Shown: positions 48,147 to 56,958 of the stretch, in pieces | How positions within the stretch are numbered: the stretch's first letter is position 1 | How the letters are laid out: each line of letters starts with the position of its first letter | The notes under the pieces: model-generated | Database searches by the model: none | What the model saw: only the letters and a program-made list of their open reading frames with translations | Told to the model about the DNA's origin: nothing | Made by a program: the position numbers and the translations under genes | Assembly (NCBI RefSeq): GCF_023242365.1 | Contig: NZ_JALLIX010000034.1 | Coordinates: 1-64,000, forward strand | Direction: 5' to 3' | DNA from: Pseudomonas sp. MWU13-2100 | GTDB lineage: Bacteria > Pseudomonadota > Gammaproteobacteria > Pseudomonadales > Pseudomonadaceae | Length of the DNA: 64,000 nucleotides

Positions 48147-48615
48147 AGCGTATGGAGCCAATGAATGTTCGCTACGGGTAGACCGTCAGGACAACCGACA
48201 GGCCAAGTTTGAAAAACAGGTACGCTTTAAAGGTGTGTGTTCGTCGTGAAACAGTGTCAGGGTGAGAAACTTTGCGCAATGATGTCATTTTGATATCTAT
48301 TGGTAAAATTACTAAGCCGTACAAGTACATATGCGAATCAAAGGCATAGTACCACGCCATCCGGGGGCGGTCGCTGTCGGTTGATATATGTCTGAACGGT
48401 CAACTTTTTTAGTACGATTGTTCCACAAGGTGCTGTTAAGCCAGCCTACTTTAACTGAAGTCGGAATGCTGTTCCGATACTTTAGTCGCGTAGACACTAG
48501 TTATTCTTTTTTGCATTAAAAGGCAGCGCCTGGAACCGGAAAGTCCGAGGTGAGTTGCTAGTGTCGTTTTTGGATAGGAAGAAGGCGGGTCGAAGCTGCG
48601 AGGGCGGCGGGTTGT
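48147..48615. other. AT-rich gene-free stretch upstream of the kinase pair
   Basis: No convincing gene was found in 469 bp of lower-GC DNA. It contains a 6-bp inverted repeat TCGGAA-TGCTG-TTCCGA at 48461-48477. Length and composition would suit a regulatory region or an unrecognised small RNA, but no known RNA family was identified. Confidence 0.4.
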
Positions 48616-49080
48616 TCAAGCGGACCGTTCAGGGAAGGTGATCAGGGTGAAGGTCCTTGGCTCGGTAGCGGCTGATCCGTATTGGCCGGTCTGGATTGCG
48701 AGGGCAGTGATCAGTTCGGACTCTTCGTCGTCGTCCAGGCCCAGTTGGCCGGTTTGCGGATCGATCAGTTCAACCTGCCAGGCCAGCAGCGTCAGGCAGT
48801 TGCGCAAGGCCAGCAAGGCGTCTTCATGGAGGTTGAGCGGGTCCTGGGGCTGGCTCAAGAGGGCGTGGATCTGTCGCGAGAACCGGGCCATGCAGCGCAC
48901 GCCCAGGCCTTGCGCACAATTGGCCAGGGTGTGCAGCGAGATGACGAGGCAGTCAATGGCGTCCTTGTCGTTGCGGATCAGTTCCAGGTGCTGGCAGCAC
49001 TCCTGCATCTTCGTTTGCAGGGCTTGGGCTTCCACTAGAAATTCCGGCAGGCTGGCTTGCCGCTCTTTACCGTTCAGCAT
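48616..49080 (-). CDS. Hpt-domain-like phosphotransfer protein
   Basis: In this 154-aa, mostly helical protein the segment ISLHTLANCAQGLGVRCMAR has the HxLxxxxxxLG pattern of histidine phosphotransfer domains, with His50 as the likely acceptor. There is no kinase or receiver domain. An acidic cluster (LDDDEESELITAL) lies near the C-terminus. The ATG at 49080 has AAGGAG 8 nt upstream. It is divergent from cheV, so a role in chemotaxis or motility phosphorelay is plausible but unproven. Confidence 0.65.
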   Translation of the reverse strand: MLNGKERQASLPEFLVEAQALQTKMQECCQHLELIRNDKDAIDCLVISLHTLANCAQGLGVRCMARFSRQIHALLSQPQDPLNLHEDALLALRNCLTLLAWQVELIDPQTGQLGLDDDEESELITALAIQTGQYGSAATEPRTFTLITFPERSA

Positions 49081-49442
49081 GCTTTATCTCCTTGATTGCA
49101 TAGGCAGGCGATAGAAGGTCGCGCGGGGCGAACGGTTTTAAAGTTAATGCCGACGGGCCGTGTGTGTCTGTAGTCTGTTTCTGATTGTTTCGAATTGCGG
49201 TTATTGCATTTTGTTCTCAGGTGCAGGCTGGCGGGCACCCAAAAGCCCCGCGGGCAGGCTCGCAGACATTCCGCGGAAACGGCGGTCCAGAGGGCTTGAG
49301 CACGATCAGTGAGGGTGTTCATCGGGCTGTCTGGCCGAGGTCCTGCAATCGAAAGCAAAAGCCTGACTCCATTCATGCAATGAGAATGGCGTCACATTAA
49401 TGGCTATTGGATATCGCGAATATCAGGTTGGACCTGATTGTC

Positions 49443-49461
49443 GCTAGGGGATTCCCCTAGC
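49443..49461. promoter_or_regulatory. Perfect 19-bp palindrome upstream of cheV
   Basis: GCTAGGGGA-T-TCCCCTAGC has 9-bp arms around one base and lies about 115 bp before the FliA -35 element. Such compact symmetry suggests a dimeric regulator site. The regulator is unknown. Confidence 0.5.
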
Positions 49462-49575
49462 ATGAGGAACTATAGTTGGCATTTGCGGTCGCCGATGGCG
49501 ACGGAGGGGGATGAACTCAGTAAAGCATGATGCTAATGTGACATCAATGCTTTTGACAGGTATTTGGTCGGAGGG

Positions 49576-49602
49576 TCAAGCTCCGATGTTCTCCGCCGAT
49601 AA
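49576..49602 (+). promoter_or_regulatory. FliA (sigma-28) type promoter of cheV
   Basis: TCAAGCTC, then 11 bp, then GCCGATAA: the -10 matches the FliA consensus exactly and the spacing is right; the -35 partly matches TAAAGTTT. It predicts a leader of about 35 nt before the ATG of cheV. Confidence 0.75.
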
Positions 49603-49644
49603 CCTATTCAATGTCACTTTCAGCAGCAAGCCCAGGAGTCATTA

Positions 49645-50574
49645 ATGGCCGGCATTCTCGACACAGTAGATCAACGTACGCAACTGGTGGGTGAGAACCG
49701 GCTGGAAATTCTCATGTTTCGCCTGGCGGGGCGCCAGTTGTTCGCGATTAACGTGTTCAAGGTTCAGGAGGTGCTGCAACTGCCCAAGTTGACCTTGATG
49801 CCCCAGCGTCATCCGTTCGTCTGCGGCGTGGTCAACCTGCGCGGCCAGACCCTGCCGGTGATCGATCTTTCCCAGGCGATCGGCATGCGTCCGCTGGTGC
49901 CCGGGCCCGACAGCACCATCATCGTCACCGAGTACAACCGTTCGGTGCAGGCGTTCCTGGTCGGTGGCGTGGACCGCATCGTCAACATGAACTGGGAAGC
50001 GATCCTGCCGCCACCGACCAGCGCCGGTCGCCAGCATTACCTGACCGCCATCAGCAAGGTGGATGACCAGTTGGTGGAAATCATCGACGTGGAAAAGGTT
50101 CTGGCCGAGATTGTGCCGTACAACGCCAAGGTATCCCGTGAAAAACTCGACGACCCGATCATGGAGCAGGCCCGTGGCCGCGAAGTGTTGCTGGTCGATG
50201 ATTCGAACGTGGCCTTGTCCCAGTTGCGCGATACCCTTGGGCAACTGGGGGTGAAAATGCATATCGCCAGTGACGGCTTGAAGGCCTTGAACATGCTCAA
50301 GGGGTGGGCGGATGGGGGGGCGGTGATGACCGACAAGCTGCTGATGGTCTTCACCGATGCGGAAATGCCGGAAATGGACGGTTACCGCCTGACCACCGAA
50401 ATTCGTAACGACCCTCGCTTGCGTGGGCTGTATGTGGTCCTGCACACCTCGTTGTCCGGCAGCTTCAACGATGCCATGGTGAAGAAGGTCGGTTGTGACA
50501 ACTTCCTCTCCAAGTTCCAGCCGGACAAGTTGGTGGATGTGGTGCGCCAGCGGTTGATGCTGGATAACGCCTGA
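49645..50574 (+). CDS. cheV: Chemotaxis protein CheV
   Basis: This 309-aa protein has an N-terminal CheW domain (about 15-165; LFAINVFKVQEVLQLPKLTL, HPFVCGVVNLRGQTLPVIDL), which docks at receptor arrays, and a C-terminal receiver domain (about 178-305; EVLLVDDSNVALSQL, FTDAEMPEMDGYRLTTEIRN). Asp238 is the likely phosphoacceptor. It modulates receptor-CheA coupling. The ATG at 49645 has AGGAG 6 nt upstream, and the FliA promoter fits co-expression with flagellar genes. Confidence 0.94.
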   Translation: MAGILDTVDQRTQLVGENRLEILMFRLAGRQLFAINVFKVQEVLQLPKLTLMPQRHPFVCGVVNLRGQTLPVIDLSQAIGMRPLVPGPDSTIIVTEYNRSVQAFLVGGVDRIVNMNWEAILPPPTSAGRQHYLTAISKVDDQLVEIIDVEKVLAEIVPYNAKVSREKLDDPIMEQARGREVLLVDDSNVALSQLRDTLGQLGVKMHIASDGLKALNMLKGWADGGAVMTDKLLMVFTDAEMPEMDGYRLTTEIRNDPRLRGLYVVLHTSLSGSFNDAMVKKVGCDNFLSKFQPDKLVDVVRQRLMLDNA

Positions 50575-50581
50575 TCCCCCC

Positions 50582-50668
50582 TTGTAGGAGCCGGATTGCT
50601 GGCGATAAGGCCCGTAGGCCTTGCGTTGAACTGGCGGACGCTATCGCCGGCAAGCCAGCTCCCACAAA
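50582..50668. repeat. REP pair between cheV and the MOSC gene
   Basis: The forward arm TGTAGGAGCCGGATTGCTGG and inverted arm TATCGCCGGCAAGCCAGCTC form a pair starting just after cheV. This is the CCGGC-core REP variant, distinct from the GCGGAGCTTGCCCGCG variant elsewhere in the window. Confidence 0.85.
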
Positions 50669-50744
50669 ATCGCGTTCCAGCGCAAAAATGCCGTCGTGCC
50701 CACCCTCCTGTAGAATCGCTGTTTTGTCTCTCCAGGAGCTGGGC

Positions 50745-51551
50745 ATGTTGCGTCTGAGCGCGCTGTATCGATATCCGTTGAAGTCCGCCAGGGGTGAGGC
50801 CTTGCGCCAGAGCCCGCTGGATGAATTGGGCCTGGCCGGGGATCGGCGCTGGATGCTGGTGGACGAGGCCAGCGGGCGCTTTCTGACCCAGCGCGCGGTG
50901 GGCAAGATGAGCCAGTTGTCGGCGCTGTGGAATACCGCCGGTGGCCTGACCCTGAGTGCTCCCGGCCATTCGGCGCTGGATGTGGCGTTGCCCGGCAAGG
51001 ACGACACCTTGCGCGGCGTGACCATCTGGAGCGACACCTTGCGTGTACCGGATGCCGGCGATGAGGCGGCGTCCTGGTTGAGCGGGTTTATCGGCAAGCC
51101 GACCCGTCTGGTGCATGTGCCACTGGAACGGGCCCGCCTCACCGAAGCCGGTTACGGCAAGGAAGAGGATCGGGTGGCGTTTGCCGATGGTTTCCCTCTG
51201 CTGCTGATCGGCCAGTCTTCCCTGGATGACCTTTCGCAGAAGGTCGGGCGTGAGCTGGAAATGTTGCGTTTCCGGCCAAACCTGGTGATCGAGGGCAGTC
51301 CCGCCTTTGCCGAAGACGGCTGGAAGCGCATCCGTATCGGCGAGGTCGAGTTTCGAGTGGTGAAACCCTGCTCACGCTGCATCCTGACCACCCTCGATCC
51401 GCAGACCGGTGAGCGCAGCGCCGATCGTGAGCCGTTGACGACCCTCAAGACCTATCGCGAGCGGGGTGGTGACGTGATGTTCGGGCAGAACCTGGTCAAT
51501 GATGGTCAGGGGCTGCTAGAGGTCGGGATGCCGGTGACGGTGCTTGAATAG
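50745..51551 (+). CDS. MOSC domain protein
   Basis: This 268-aa protein has an N-terminal MOSC beta-barrel (LSALYRYPLKSARGEALRQS, GLAGDRRWMLVD) and a C-terminal MOSC domain (FRPNLVIEGSPAFAEDGWKR, VVKPCSRCILTTLDPQTGER). The conserved Cys in KPCSRC is the expected molybdenum-cofactor ligand. YcbX-like members reduce N-hydroxylated compounds; this specific activity is inferred. The ATG at 50745 has AGGAG upstream. Confidence 0.9.
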   Translation: MLRLSALYRYPLKSARGEALRQSPLDELGLAGDRRWMLVDEASGRFLTQRAVGKMSQLSALWNTAGGLTLSAPGHSALDVALPGKDDTLRGVTIWSDTLRVPDAGDEAASWLSGFIGKPTRLVHVPLERARLTEAGYGKEEDRVAFADGFPLLLIGQSSLDDLSQKVGRELEMLRFRPNLVIEGSPAFAEDGWKRIRIGEVEFRVVKPCSRCILTTLDPQTGERSADREPLTTLKTYRERGGDVMFGQNLVNDGQGLLEVGMPVTVLE

Positions 51552-51587
51552 CAGGGCTTCACGGTCTTGACCTTATAATTCGCTCAC

Positions 51588-51672
51588 TGTGGGAGCCGGC
51601 TTGCCGGCGATGGGGCTCTGGAGTCTTGCATTGATCTCGCGTACGCCATCGCCGGCAAGCCGGCTCCTGCAA
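51588..51672. repeat. REP pair between convergent MOSC gene and slt
   Basis: GTGGGAGCCGGCTTGCCGGC and its inverse GCCGGCAAGCCGGCTCCTGC flank a spacer of about 45 bp. It sits between convergent gene ends and could limit read-through in both directions. Confidence 0.88.
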
Positions 51673-51679
51673 AAACCAA

Positions 51680-53608
51680 TCATTGGTCGTCAAAATACCG
51701 CTCATGCCAGTCCACCAGCGGTTGCGGCACATTGAGCTTCTGACCGTAGATCACCGAGTATGACAAGACGTTCTGCACGTACTGCCGGGTTTCGTCGAAC
51801 GGAATGCTTTCCACCCATACGTCGAAGCCCAGGTGGTTGGCGCCTTTTAGCCACTGCCTGACGCGACCGGGGCCGGCGTTGTAGGCGGCCGTCGCGAGCA
51901 CGCGGTTGCCGTTGAACTGTCCATGCACCTGGCTCAGGTAGGCGGCTCCCAGCTGGATGTTCTTGTCCGGGTCCAGGACCTGCTGAGGCGAAGCCAGCGG
52001 AATACTGAACTTGCGTGCGGTTTCCTTGGCTGTCCCCGGCATCAGTTGCATCAGGCCGCTGGCGCCCACGCCGGAACGGGCGTCATCCATGAAGGCGCTT
52101 TCCTGGCGGGTGATGGCGAATACCCAACTCGAGTGCAGTCCGCGTGCCCTGGCTTCACGTACCAGGGTGTCGCGGTGGGCCATGGGGAAACGGATATCCA
52201 GATCGTCCCAGTATTGCGCCTGGCTGATGGTGCGAATGGCCGGGAAATACCATTTCAGGTCATAGGCCAGTTTGGCCTGGGCGACCATTTCGTCACGGTT
52301 GAACAGGCGGCTGACGTGGTACCACTCGCGGCGTCCGTCGACGACCTGGCCGCGGGCATGCAACTCCAGCGCGCGGAGTATGCCCGGTGTATTGCGGACC
52401 TTGTTCATTACCTGCGGGCTGAGTAGCAGGGGGTGGTTGGTCAGTTGGTAAGGCGTCTGTGAGCGGTCCGCGGCCAGGAATCCATAGAAGTCGCGCTCGC
52501 GGGCGACATTCTTCAGCAGTACCAGGGCTTGCGGATTTTCCGGCTCCGCCAACTCCAGGCTGCGGGCTTGCCAGTAGCGCCAGCGATTGGTGGTCGCCAG
52601 GTCCTGCGGCAGGCGGCGGGTCAGTTGGTAGGCGTCTTCCCAGCGGCCCAGGCGCAGCAGCAGGCGCAGGCGCCATTCCGTCACGGTGTTGTCGCGCAAC
52701 TCGGGGTCGTACCGGGTCATGATCTCCAGTGCGCGGCTGTCGTAGCGGCGAGCCAGGGTCAGGCCGATTTCGCGGGCGATCGCAACCTTTTCGTCACGGG
52801 AGAAGTGCATGCTCGCGGCATAGCTGTCGAGCAGGGGCATGGCCTTGTCCGGGTCCTGGCGGGCCAGGCGGCGCAGGCCGAGGCCGACGACATCGGACAT
52901 GGCCTCGTCCGCTGGAAGGAAGCGCGAGGGTTGGCTCAGCAGTTCCGGCTTCTGCGCCACGTCGATCAGCAGGCGTCCCTGGGGGGCAAGGGTGGTCAGT
53001 CCGCTGACCAGGCTGCTGGCCAGGCCATAGTTGCGTGCATCGGCGGCCAGTTTCAGGCGCTGCCAGCGTTTCTGTTCGGTCAACTGGCCATCGGCGGCCC
53101 AGCTGCCGAACAAGGCGTCGCAGGCGCTCGGTTGGGTCTTGCCGGTCATCCAGAGCTTTTCCGCCGTGGCATAGCCCTCGACGCGCAGATTATGGCTGAG
53201 CTGGTACTGGCCGTTGAGGCAGTCCAGTTCGGTGAAGTTCAGTTTGGGGTCGTAGTACTTGACGAAGGGTTGCCAGTCGCCGCGTTCGGCCAGCCAGCGC
53301 AACCAGCGCAGCTTCATCCAGTTGGCCTGGGGCAGATCGCCATGTGCGGCGAGGAATTGTTCGATCTCGCTATTGCTCGCGGTTTTCAGGCGCGCAGTCA
53401 ACTCGTCGTAGGCCAGGTAGGGCTCCAGCGGGTAGTCCCGGAGGGCGTCCTGGTAACGGAAGTAGGGGCCCGAGTCGCCGTTGGCGAGCGCGCGCTTGGC
53501 CTCATCGTAAAACTGGCGTTGCTGGGAGAGCTCTACAGCCTGGGCGGCTTGGACGGCGCAGGTAGAAAGAAGCAGACACGATAGAAAATTGAACAGACGG
53601 CTGCGCAT
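51680..53608 (-). CDS. slt: Soluble lytic murein transglycosylase
   Basis: This 642-aa periplasmic enzyme has a signal peptide (FNFLSCLLLSTCAVQAAQA) and a long alpha-helical superhelical U-domain with linker. The C-terminal lysozyme-like domain contains catalytic Glu503 in ITRQESAFMDDARSG, then GASGLMQLMPGTAKETARKF and AAYNAGPGRVRQWL. It cleaves peptidoglycan glycan strands to 1,6-anhydro products. Length fits Slt70. It appears to be a single gene divergent from uup. Confidence 0.95.
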   Translation of the reverse strand: MRSRLFNFLSCLLLSTCAVQAAQAVELSQQRQFYDEAKRALANGDSGPYFRYQDALRDYPLEPYLAYDELTARLKTASNSEIEQFLAAHGDLPQANWMKLRWLRWLAERGDWQPFVKYYDPKLNFTELDCLNGQYQLSHNLRVEGYATAEKLWMTGKTQPSACDALFGSWAADGQLTEQKRWQRLKLAADARNYGLASSLVSGLTTLAPQGRLLIDVAQKPELLSQPSRFLPADEAMSDVVGLGLRRLARQDPDKAMPLLDSYAASMHFSRDEKVAIAREIGLTLARRYDSRALEIMTRYDPELRDNTVTEWRLRLLLRLGRWEDAYQLTRRLPQDLATTNRWRYWQARSLELAEPENPQALVLLKNVARERDFYGFLAADRSQTPYQLTNHPLLLSPQVMNKVRNTPGILRALELHARGQVVDGRREWYHVSRLFNRDEMVAQAKLAYDLKWYFPAIRTISQAQYWDDLDIRFPMAHRDTLVREARARGLHSSWVFAITRQESAFMDDARSGVGASGLMQLMPGTAKETARKFSIPLASPQQVLDPDKNIQLGAAYLSQVHGQFNGNRVLATAAYNAGPGRVRQWLKGANHLGFDVWVESIPFDETRQYVQNVLSYSVIYGQKLNVPQPLVDWHERYFDDQ

Positions 53609-53822
53609 GGGAGTTCCGAGAAAATAAAACCTGACAAACCGTGGAAAGTTCCGCGGCTGATTACTAATAGCTTAGCTGTTTGCTATCCGTGGGAGAACGT
53701 TTTACCGGTTGCCGTACGTAACTTGATACCAATTGTCATCTTGAACCGAGGTGCCGATAAAAATGCCGGCCGCCTCCTGGCTCAAGTCAGGTAGAATGCG
53801 CCCCCGGTTTTTGGAGAAGCTC

Positions 53823-55739
53823 ATGACCCTGCTCAAATTCAGCGATGTGTCCCTTGCCTTCGGCGCCATGCCGTTGTTAGACAAGGTGTCGTGGCAGATC
53901 GCCCGTGGTGAGCGGGTGTGCATCATCGGCCGCAACGGCACAGGAAAGTCCAGCATGTTGAAGCTGGTCAAGGGCGTGCAAAAGCCCGATGACGGCTCCG
54001 TCTGGCGTGCGCCTGGCCTCAAGATCGGCGAGTTGCCGCAAGAGTTGCCGCTGGCCGACGACCGCACCGTGTTCGATGTGGTTGCCGAGGGCCTGGACGG
54101 TGTTGGCGCATTGCTCGCCGAGTACCACCACCTGAGCCAGAACATCGTCACCGATGCCGACCTGGACAAGCTCATGCATGTCCAGCATGACCTCGAGGCC
54201 CGCGATGGCTGGCGCTTGCAGACCCTGGTCGACAGCACCCTGAGCCGCCTGCAACTGCCGGCCGACAAGACCCTTGCCGAGTTGTCCGGCGGCTGGCGTC
54301 GACGCGTCCTGCTGGCCCAGGCGCTGGTCTCGGAACCGGACCTGCTGCTGCTCGACGAACCGACCAACCACCTGGACATCGGTGCGATCGCCTGGCTGGA
54401 AGAAGCCTTGAAGGATTTCCAGGGCGCGGTGCTGTTCATCACCCACGACCGCTCTTTCCTGCAGAATCTGGCCACACGCATCCTGGAACTGGATCGCGGT
54501 GGCCTGATCGACTGGAACGGCGACTACGCCAGCTTCCTGGTGCACAAGGAAGCCACGCTGGCCGCCGAGGAAACCGCCAACGCGCTGTTCGACAAGCGTC
54601 TGGCCCAGGAAGAGGTCTGGATCCGCCAGGGCATCAAGGCCCGCCGCACCCGTAACGAAGGTCGCGTGCGGGCGTTGAAAGCCCTGCGCGTGGAGCGTAG
54701 CGAGCGTCGCGAGCGTACTGGCAAGGCGAATATCCTGCTCGACACCGCCGACAAATCCGGCAAGCAGGTGATGGTGCTGGAAAACGTCAGCTTCGCGCAC
54801 CCGGGCGGCCCGTTCCTGATCAAGGATTTCTCCATGGTCCTGCAACGTGGCGACCGGATCGGCCTGCTCGGGGCCAACGGTACCGGCAAGACCACTCTGC
54901 TCAAGCTGATGCTCAATGGCCTGCAGCCGACCAGTGGTACGGTGGAAGAGGGTACGCGGATCGATGTGGCCTACTTCGACCAGTTGCGCCATCAGTTGGA
55001 CCTGGAAAAAACCGTGATCGACAACGTCGCCGAAGGTCGCGACTTTATCGACATCGACGGCCAGAGCCGTCACGTGCTGAGCTACCTGGGCGATTTCCTG
55101 TTCAGCCCGCAGCGCGCGCGTACGCCGGTCAAGGCCTTGTCTGGTGGTGAGCGTGCGCGCCTGCTGCTGGCCAAGTTGTTCAGCAAGCCTTCCAACCTGC
55201 TGGTACTCGACGAACCGACCAACGACCTCGATGTGGAAACCCTCGAGTTGCTGGAAGAAGTGTTGCTGACCTTCAGCGGCACCGTGCTGATGGTCAGCCA
55301 CGACCGGGCTTTCCTCGACAACGTGGTCACCAGCACCCTGGTCTTCGAAGGCGAGGGCAAGGTGCGCGAGTACGTCGGTGGTTACCAGGACTGGTTGCGT
55401 CAGGGCGGCTCGCCGCGTTTGCTGGGGGTGACGGAGAACAAGTCCGGCAAGGCCGAACTCAATTCCGCGGTGGTGACGGCTGCACCGGCATCGGCGGCAG
55501 CTGTCGAGCAGCCGGCGGCGAAGAAAAAGCTCAGCTACAAGTTGCAGCGCGAGCTGGAAGCGTTGCCGGGTGAAATTGACGCCAAGGAACAGCAGATTGC
55601 CGCTGTTGAAGCCGAAATGGCCGAAGCGGGGTTCTATCAGCGTCCGGCGGCGGAGACCGCCGCGGTCATCGCCGGGCTGGAAAAACTCCAGGCCGAGCTG
55701 GAAGTGATGGTGGAACGTTGGGCCGAGCTGGACGCCTGA
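53823..55739 (+). CDS. uup: ABC-F family ATPase Uup
   Basis: This 638-aa soluble protein has two ABC cassettes. The first shows Walker A GRNGTGKSS, signature LSGGWRRRVLLAQAL and Walker B LLLLDEPTNHLD; the second shows GANGTGKTT, LSGGERARLLLAKL and LLVLDEPTNDLD. The C-terminal 80 residues form a coiled coil typical of Uup (YKLQRELEALPGEIDAKEQQ). There are no membrane segments. ABC-F proteins act on ribosomes or DNA. ATG 53823 was chosen for its GGAG and homology start; the frame is open 72 bp upstream. Confidence 0.94.
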   Translation: MTLLKFSDVSLAFGAMPLLDKVSWQIARGERVCIIGRNGTGKSSMLKLVKGVQKPDDGSVWRAPGLKIGELPQELPLADDRTVFDVVAEGLDGVGALLAEYHHLSQNIVTDADLDKLMHVQHDLEARDGWRLQTLVDSTLSRLQLPADKTLAELSGGWRRRVLLAQALVSEPDLLLLDEPTNHLDIGAIAWLEEALKDFQGAVLFITHDRSFLQNLATRILELDRGGLIDWNGDYASFLVHKEATLAAEETANALFDKRLAQEEVWIRQGIKARRTRNEGRVRALKALRVERSERRERTGKANILLDTADKSGKQVMVLENVSFAHPGGPFLIKDFSMVLQRGDRIGLLGANGTGKTTLLKLMLNGLQPTSGTVEEGTRIDVAYFDQLRHQLDLEKTVIDNVAEGRDFIDIDGQSRHVLSYLGDFLFSPQRARTPVKALSGGERARLLLAKLFSKPSNLLVLDEPTNDLDVETLELLEEVLLTFSGTVLMVSHDRAFLDNVVTSTLVFEGEGKVREYVGGYQDWLRQGGSPRLLGVTENKSGKAELNSAVVTAAPASAAAVEQPAAKKKLSYKLQRELEALPGEIDAKEQQIAAVEAEMAEAGFYQRPAAETAAVIAGLEKLQAELEVMVERWAELDA

Positions 55740-55756
55740 GCGATCGCCGAGTAACG

Positions 55757-55794
55757 AAAAGCCCGGCCCCAACTTGTGTGGGGGCCGGGCTTTT
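55757..55794. terminator. Strong, probably bidirectional terminator after uup
   Basis: AAAAGCCCGGCCCC and GGGGCCGGGCTTTT form a 14-bp perfect stem around a 10-nt loop. Because both ends carry A/T runs, it can serve both uup and transcripts arriving from the convergent stress-protein gene. Confidence 0.9.
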
Positions 55795-55849
55795 CATTGG
55801 TGGCAACGATCCCTTGAGGCAGTGCCGATATTCTGTGGTCTGTACAAAC

Positions 55850-55936
55850 CTGTAGGAGCCGGCTTGCTGGCAATGGCGTCAGTGAGATCAATGCACGACT
55901 CAAGGGCCTCATCGCCAGCAAGCCGGCTCCTACAGT
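55850..55936. repeat. REP pair between uup and the universal stress gene
   Basis: TGTAGGAGCCGGCTTGCTGG and the inverse CCAGCAAGCCGGCTCCTACA are perfectly complementary and separated by about 45 bp. This is the CCGGC-core variant. Confidence 0.88.
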
Positions 55937-55971
55937 TGGTATTCCAAGGTCAGTCGGCCCGTATTCGAGGA

Positions 55972-56415
55972 TCAAGTCGGGCGTTTGACCAGGTGCACCG
56001 CCAGCACATCGCAGGGCGCGCCGTGCAGCACGTCATTGGCCGTGGAGCCCAGCAGTAGCGCCAAACCGTGCCGGCCATGACTGCCGACCACGATCAGGTC
56101 GCAATGCTGCTCCTTGGCCAGATGGTGGATTTCCTGGCGCGGCTGGCCGTAGGTCAGGTGGCAACTGTCTTTCGAGAGTTCCGGGTACTTGACGATCAGG
56201 CGGTCGAGGCGCTCCTTGGCCTGGTCGAATTGCTGTTGTTGCAATTGCGAAAGGTCCATGGGGACGTCGCCACCGAAGGCCATGGCCATGGGTTCGACGA
56301 TATGCACCAGTGATAGCTTGGCTTCGCTGCTGACCGACAGTTCGCGTGCGCGCTTGATGACCGGGTCGCATTCTTCTGTCAGGTCGACAGCTACCAGAAT
56401 GTGTTCGTAGCTCAT
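55972..56415 (-). CDS. Universal stress protein UspA family
   Basis: This 147-aa cytoplasmic protein begins ILVAVDLTEECDPVIKRARE and ends with the ATP-binding motif VVGSHGRHGLALLLGSTAND. The G-x2-G-x9-GS pattern indicates an ATP-binding Usp. ATG 56415 has AGGAG 8 nt upstream; the open frame before it lacks family sequence. It is a single gene divergent from a small membrane protein. Confidence 0.93.
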   Translation of the reverse strand: MSYEHILVAVDLTEECDPVIKRARELSVSSEAKLSLVHIVEPMAMAFGGDVPMDLSQLQQQQFDQAKERLDRLIVKYPELSKDSCHLTYGQPRQEIHHLAKEQHCDLIVVGSHGRHGLALLLGSTANDVLHGAPCDVLAVHLVKRPT

Positions 56416-56520
56416 GAAAGGCACTCCTGAAGATCGCAATAGCGTTAAGTATGGCTGGTTTCAAGCGGATTGGTTCATCGGCGAGCCAATCGCTCATCAA
56501 GTATCGAGAGAGTTAGAGAT

Positions 56521-56958
56521 ATGACGGTATGGATAGTGGTGTCAATCCTGGCACTGGTGTTGAGCCCTCTGGCCTGGTTGCGTCCTTCGCGCCGCCAGAG
56601 CGGGATGATGGCCGTGCGCATGGAGGCGCGACGCATAGGCCTGGGGATGCAGTTGGCGCCCCAGGAGTGGCCGCACTGGCTGCCTCATGAGCCGCCTAGC
56701 CCCTGTGCGCAATACCATCGGCCACGTCTGCGCGCCGACAGTCCGTGCTGGTGTTATTGGCAAACCGCCCCCGGAGTCTGGGCCAACCAATGGCGGGAAA
56801 TCTTGACCGACGACAAACTGCTGGTGCATTTGCGCACGTTGCCGGATAACGCCTACAAGATCGAGGCGGACAAGCAGATGATCGCCGTGTATTGGGGCGA
56901 GCGCGGCGATGCCCAAGCCTTGCACGCCATCGCGGCAGTCCTCAAGGCTCTCGCCTGA
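56521..56958 (+). CDS. Small hypothetical protein with N-terminal membrane anchor
   Basis: This 145-aa protein has residues 3-20 (VWIVVSILALVLSPLAWL) as one membrane helix followed by a basic stretch (RPSRRQSGMMAVRMEARRIG). The remainder is a soluble domain with several Trp residues (WCYWQTAPGVWANQWREILT) and a conserved-looking end (EADKQMIAVYWGERGDAQAL). I do not recognise the family. The ATG at 56521 has GAGAGAG upstream, and the frame ends cleanly in spaced intergenic DNA, so it is probably real. Confidence 0.75.
   Translation: MTVWIVVSILALVLSPLAWLRPSRRQSGMMAVRMEARRIGLGMQLAPQEWPHWLPHEPPSPCAQYHRPRLRADSPCWCYWQTAPGVWANQWREILTDDKLLVHLRTLPDNAYKIEADKQMIAVYWGERGDAQALHAIAAVLKALA

Larger units (their letters stand above)
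49081..49644. other. Divergent regulatory region between Hpt-like gene and cheV
   Basis: No credible gene was seen in 564 bp. The region holds the minus-strand promoter of the Hpt-like gene, a perfect palindrome at 49443-49461 and the FliA-type cheV promoter at 49576-49602. Confidence 0.5.
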
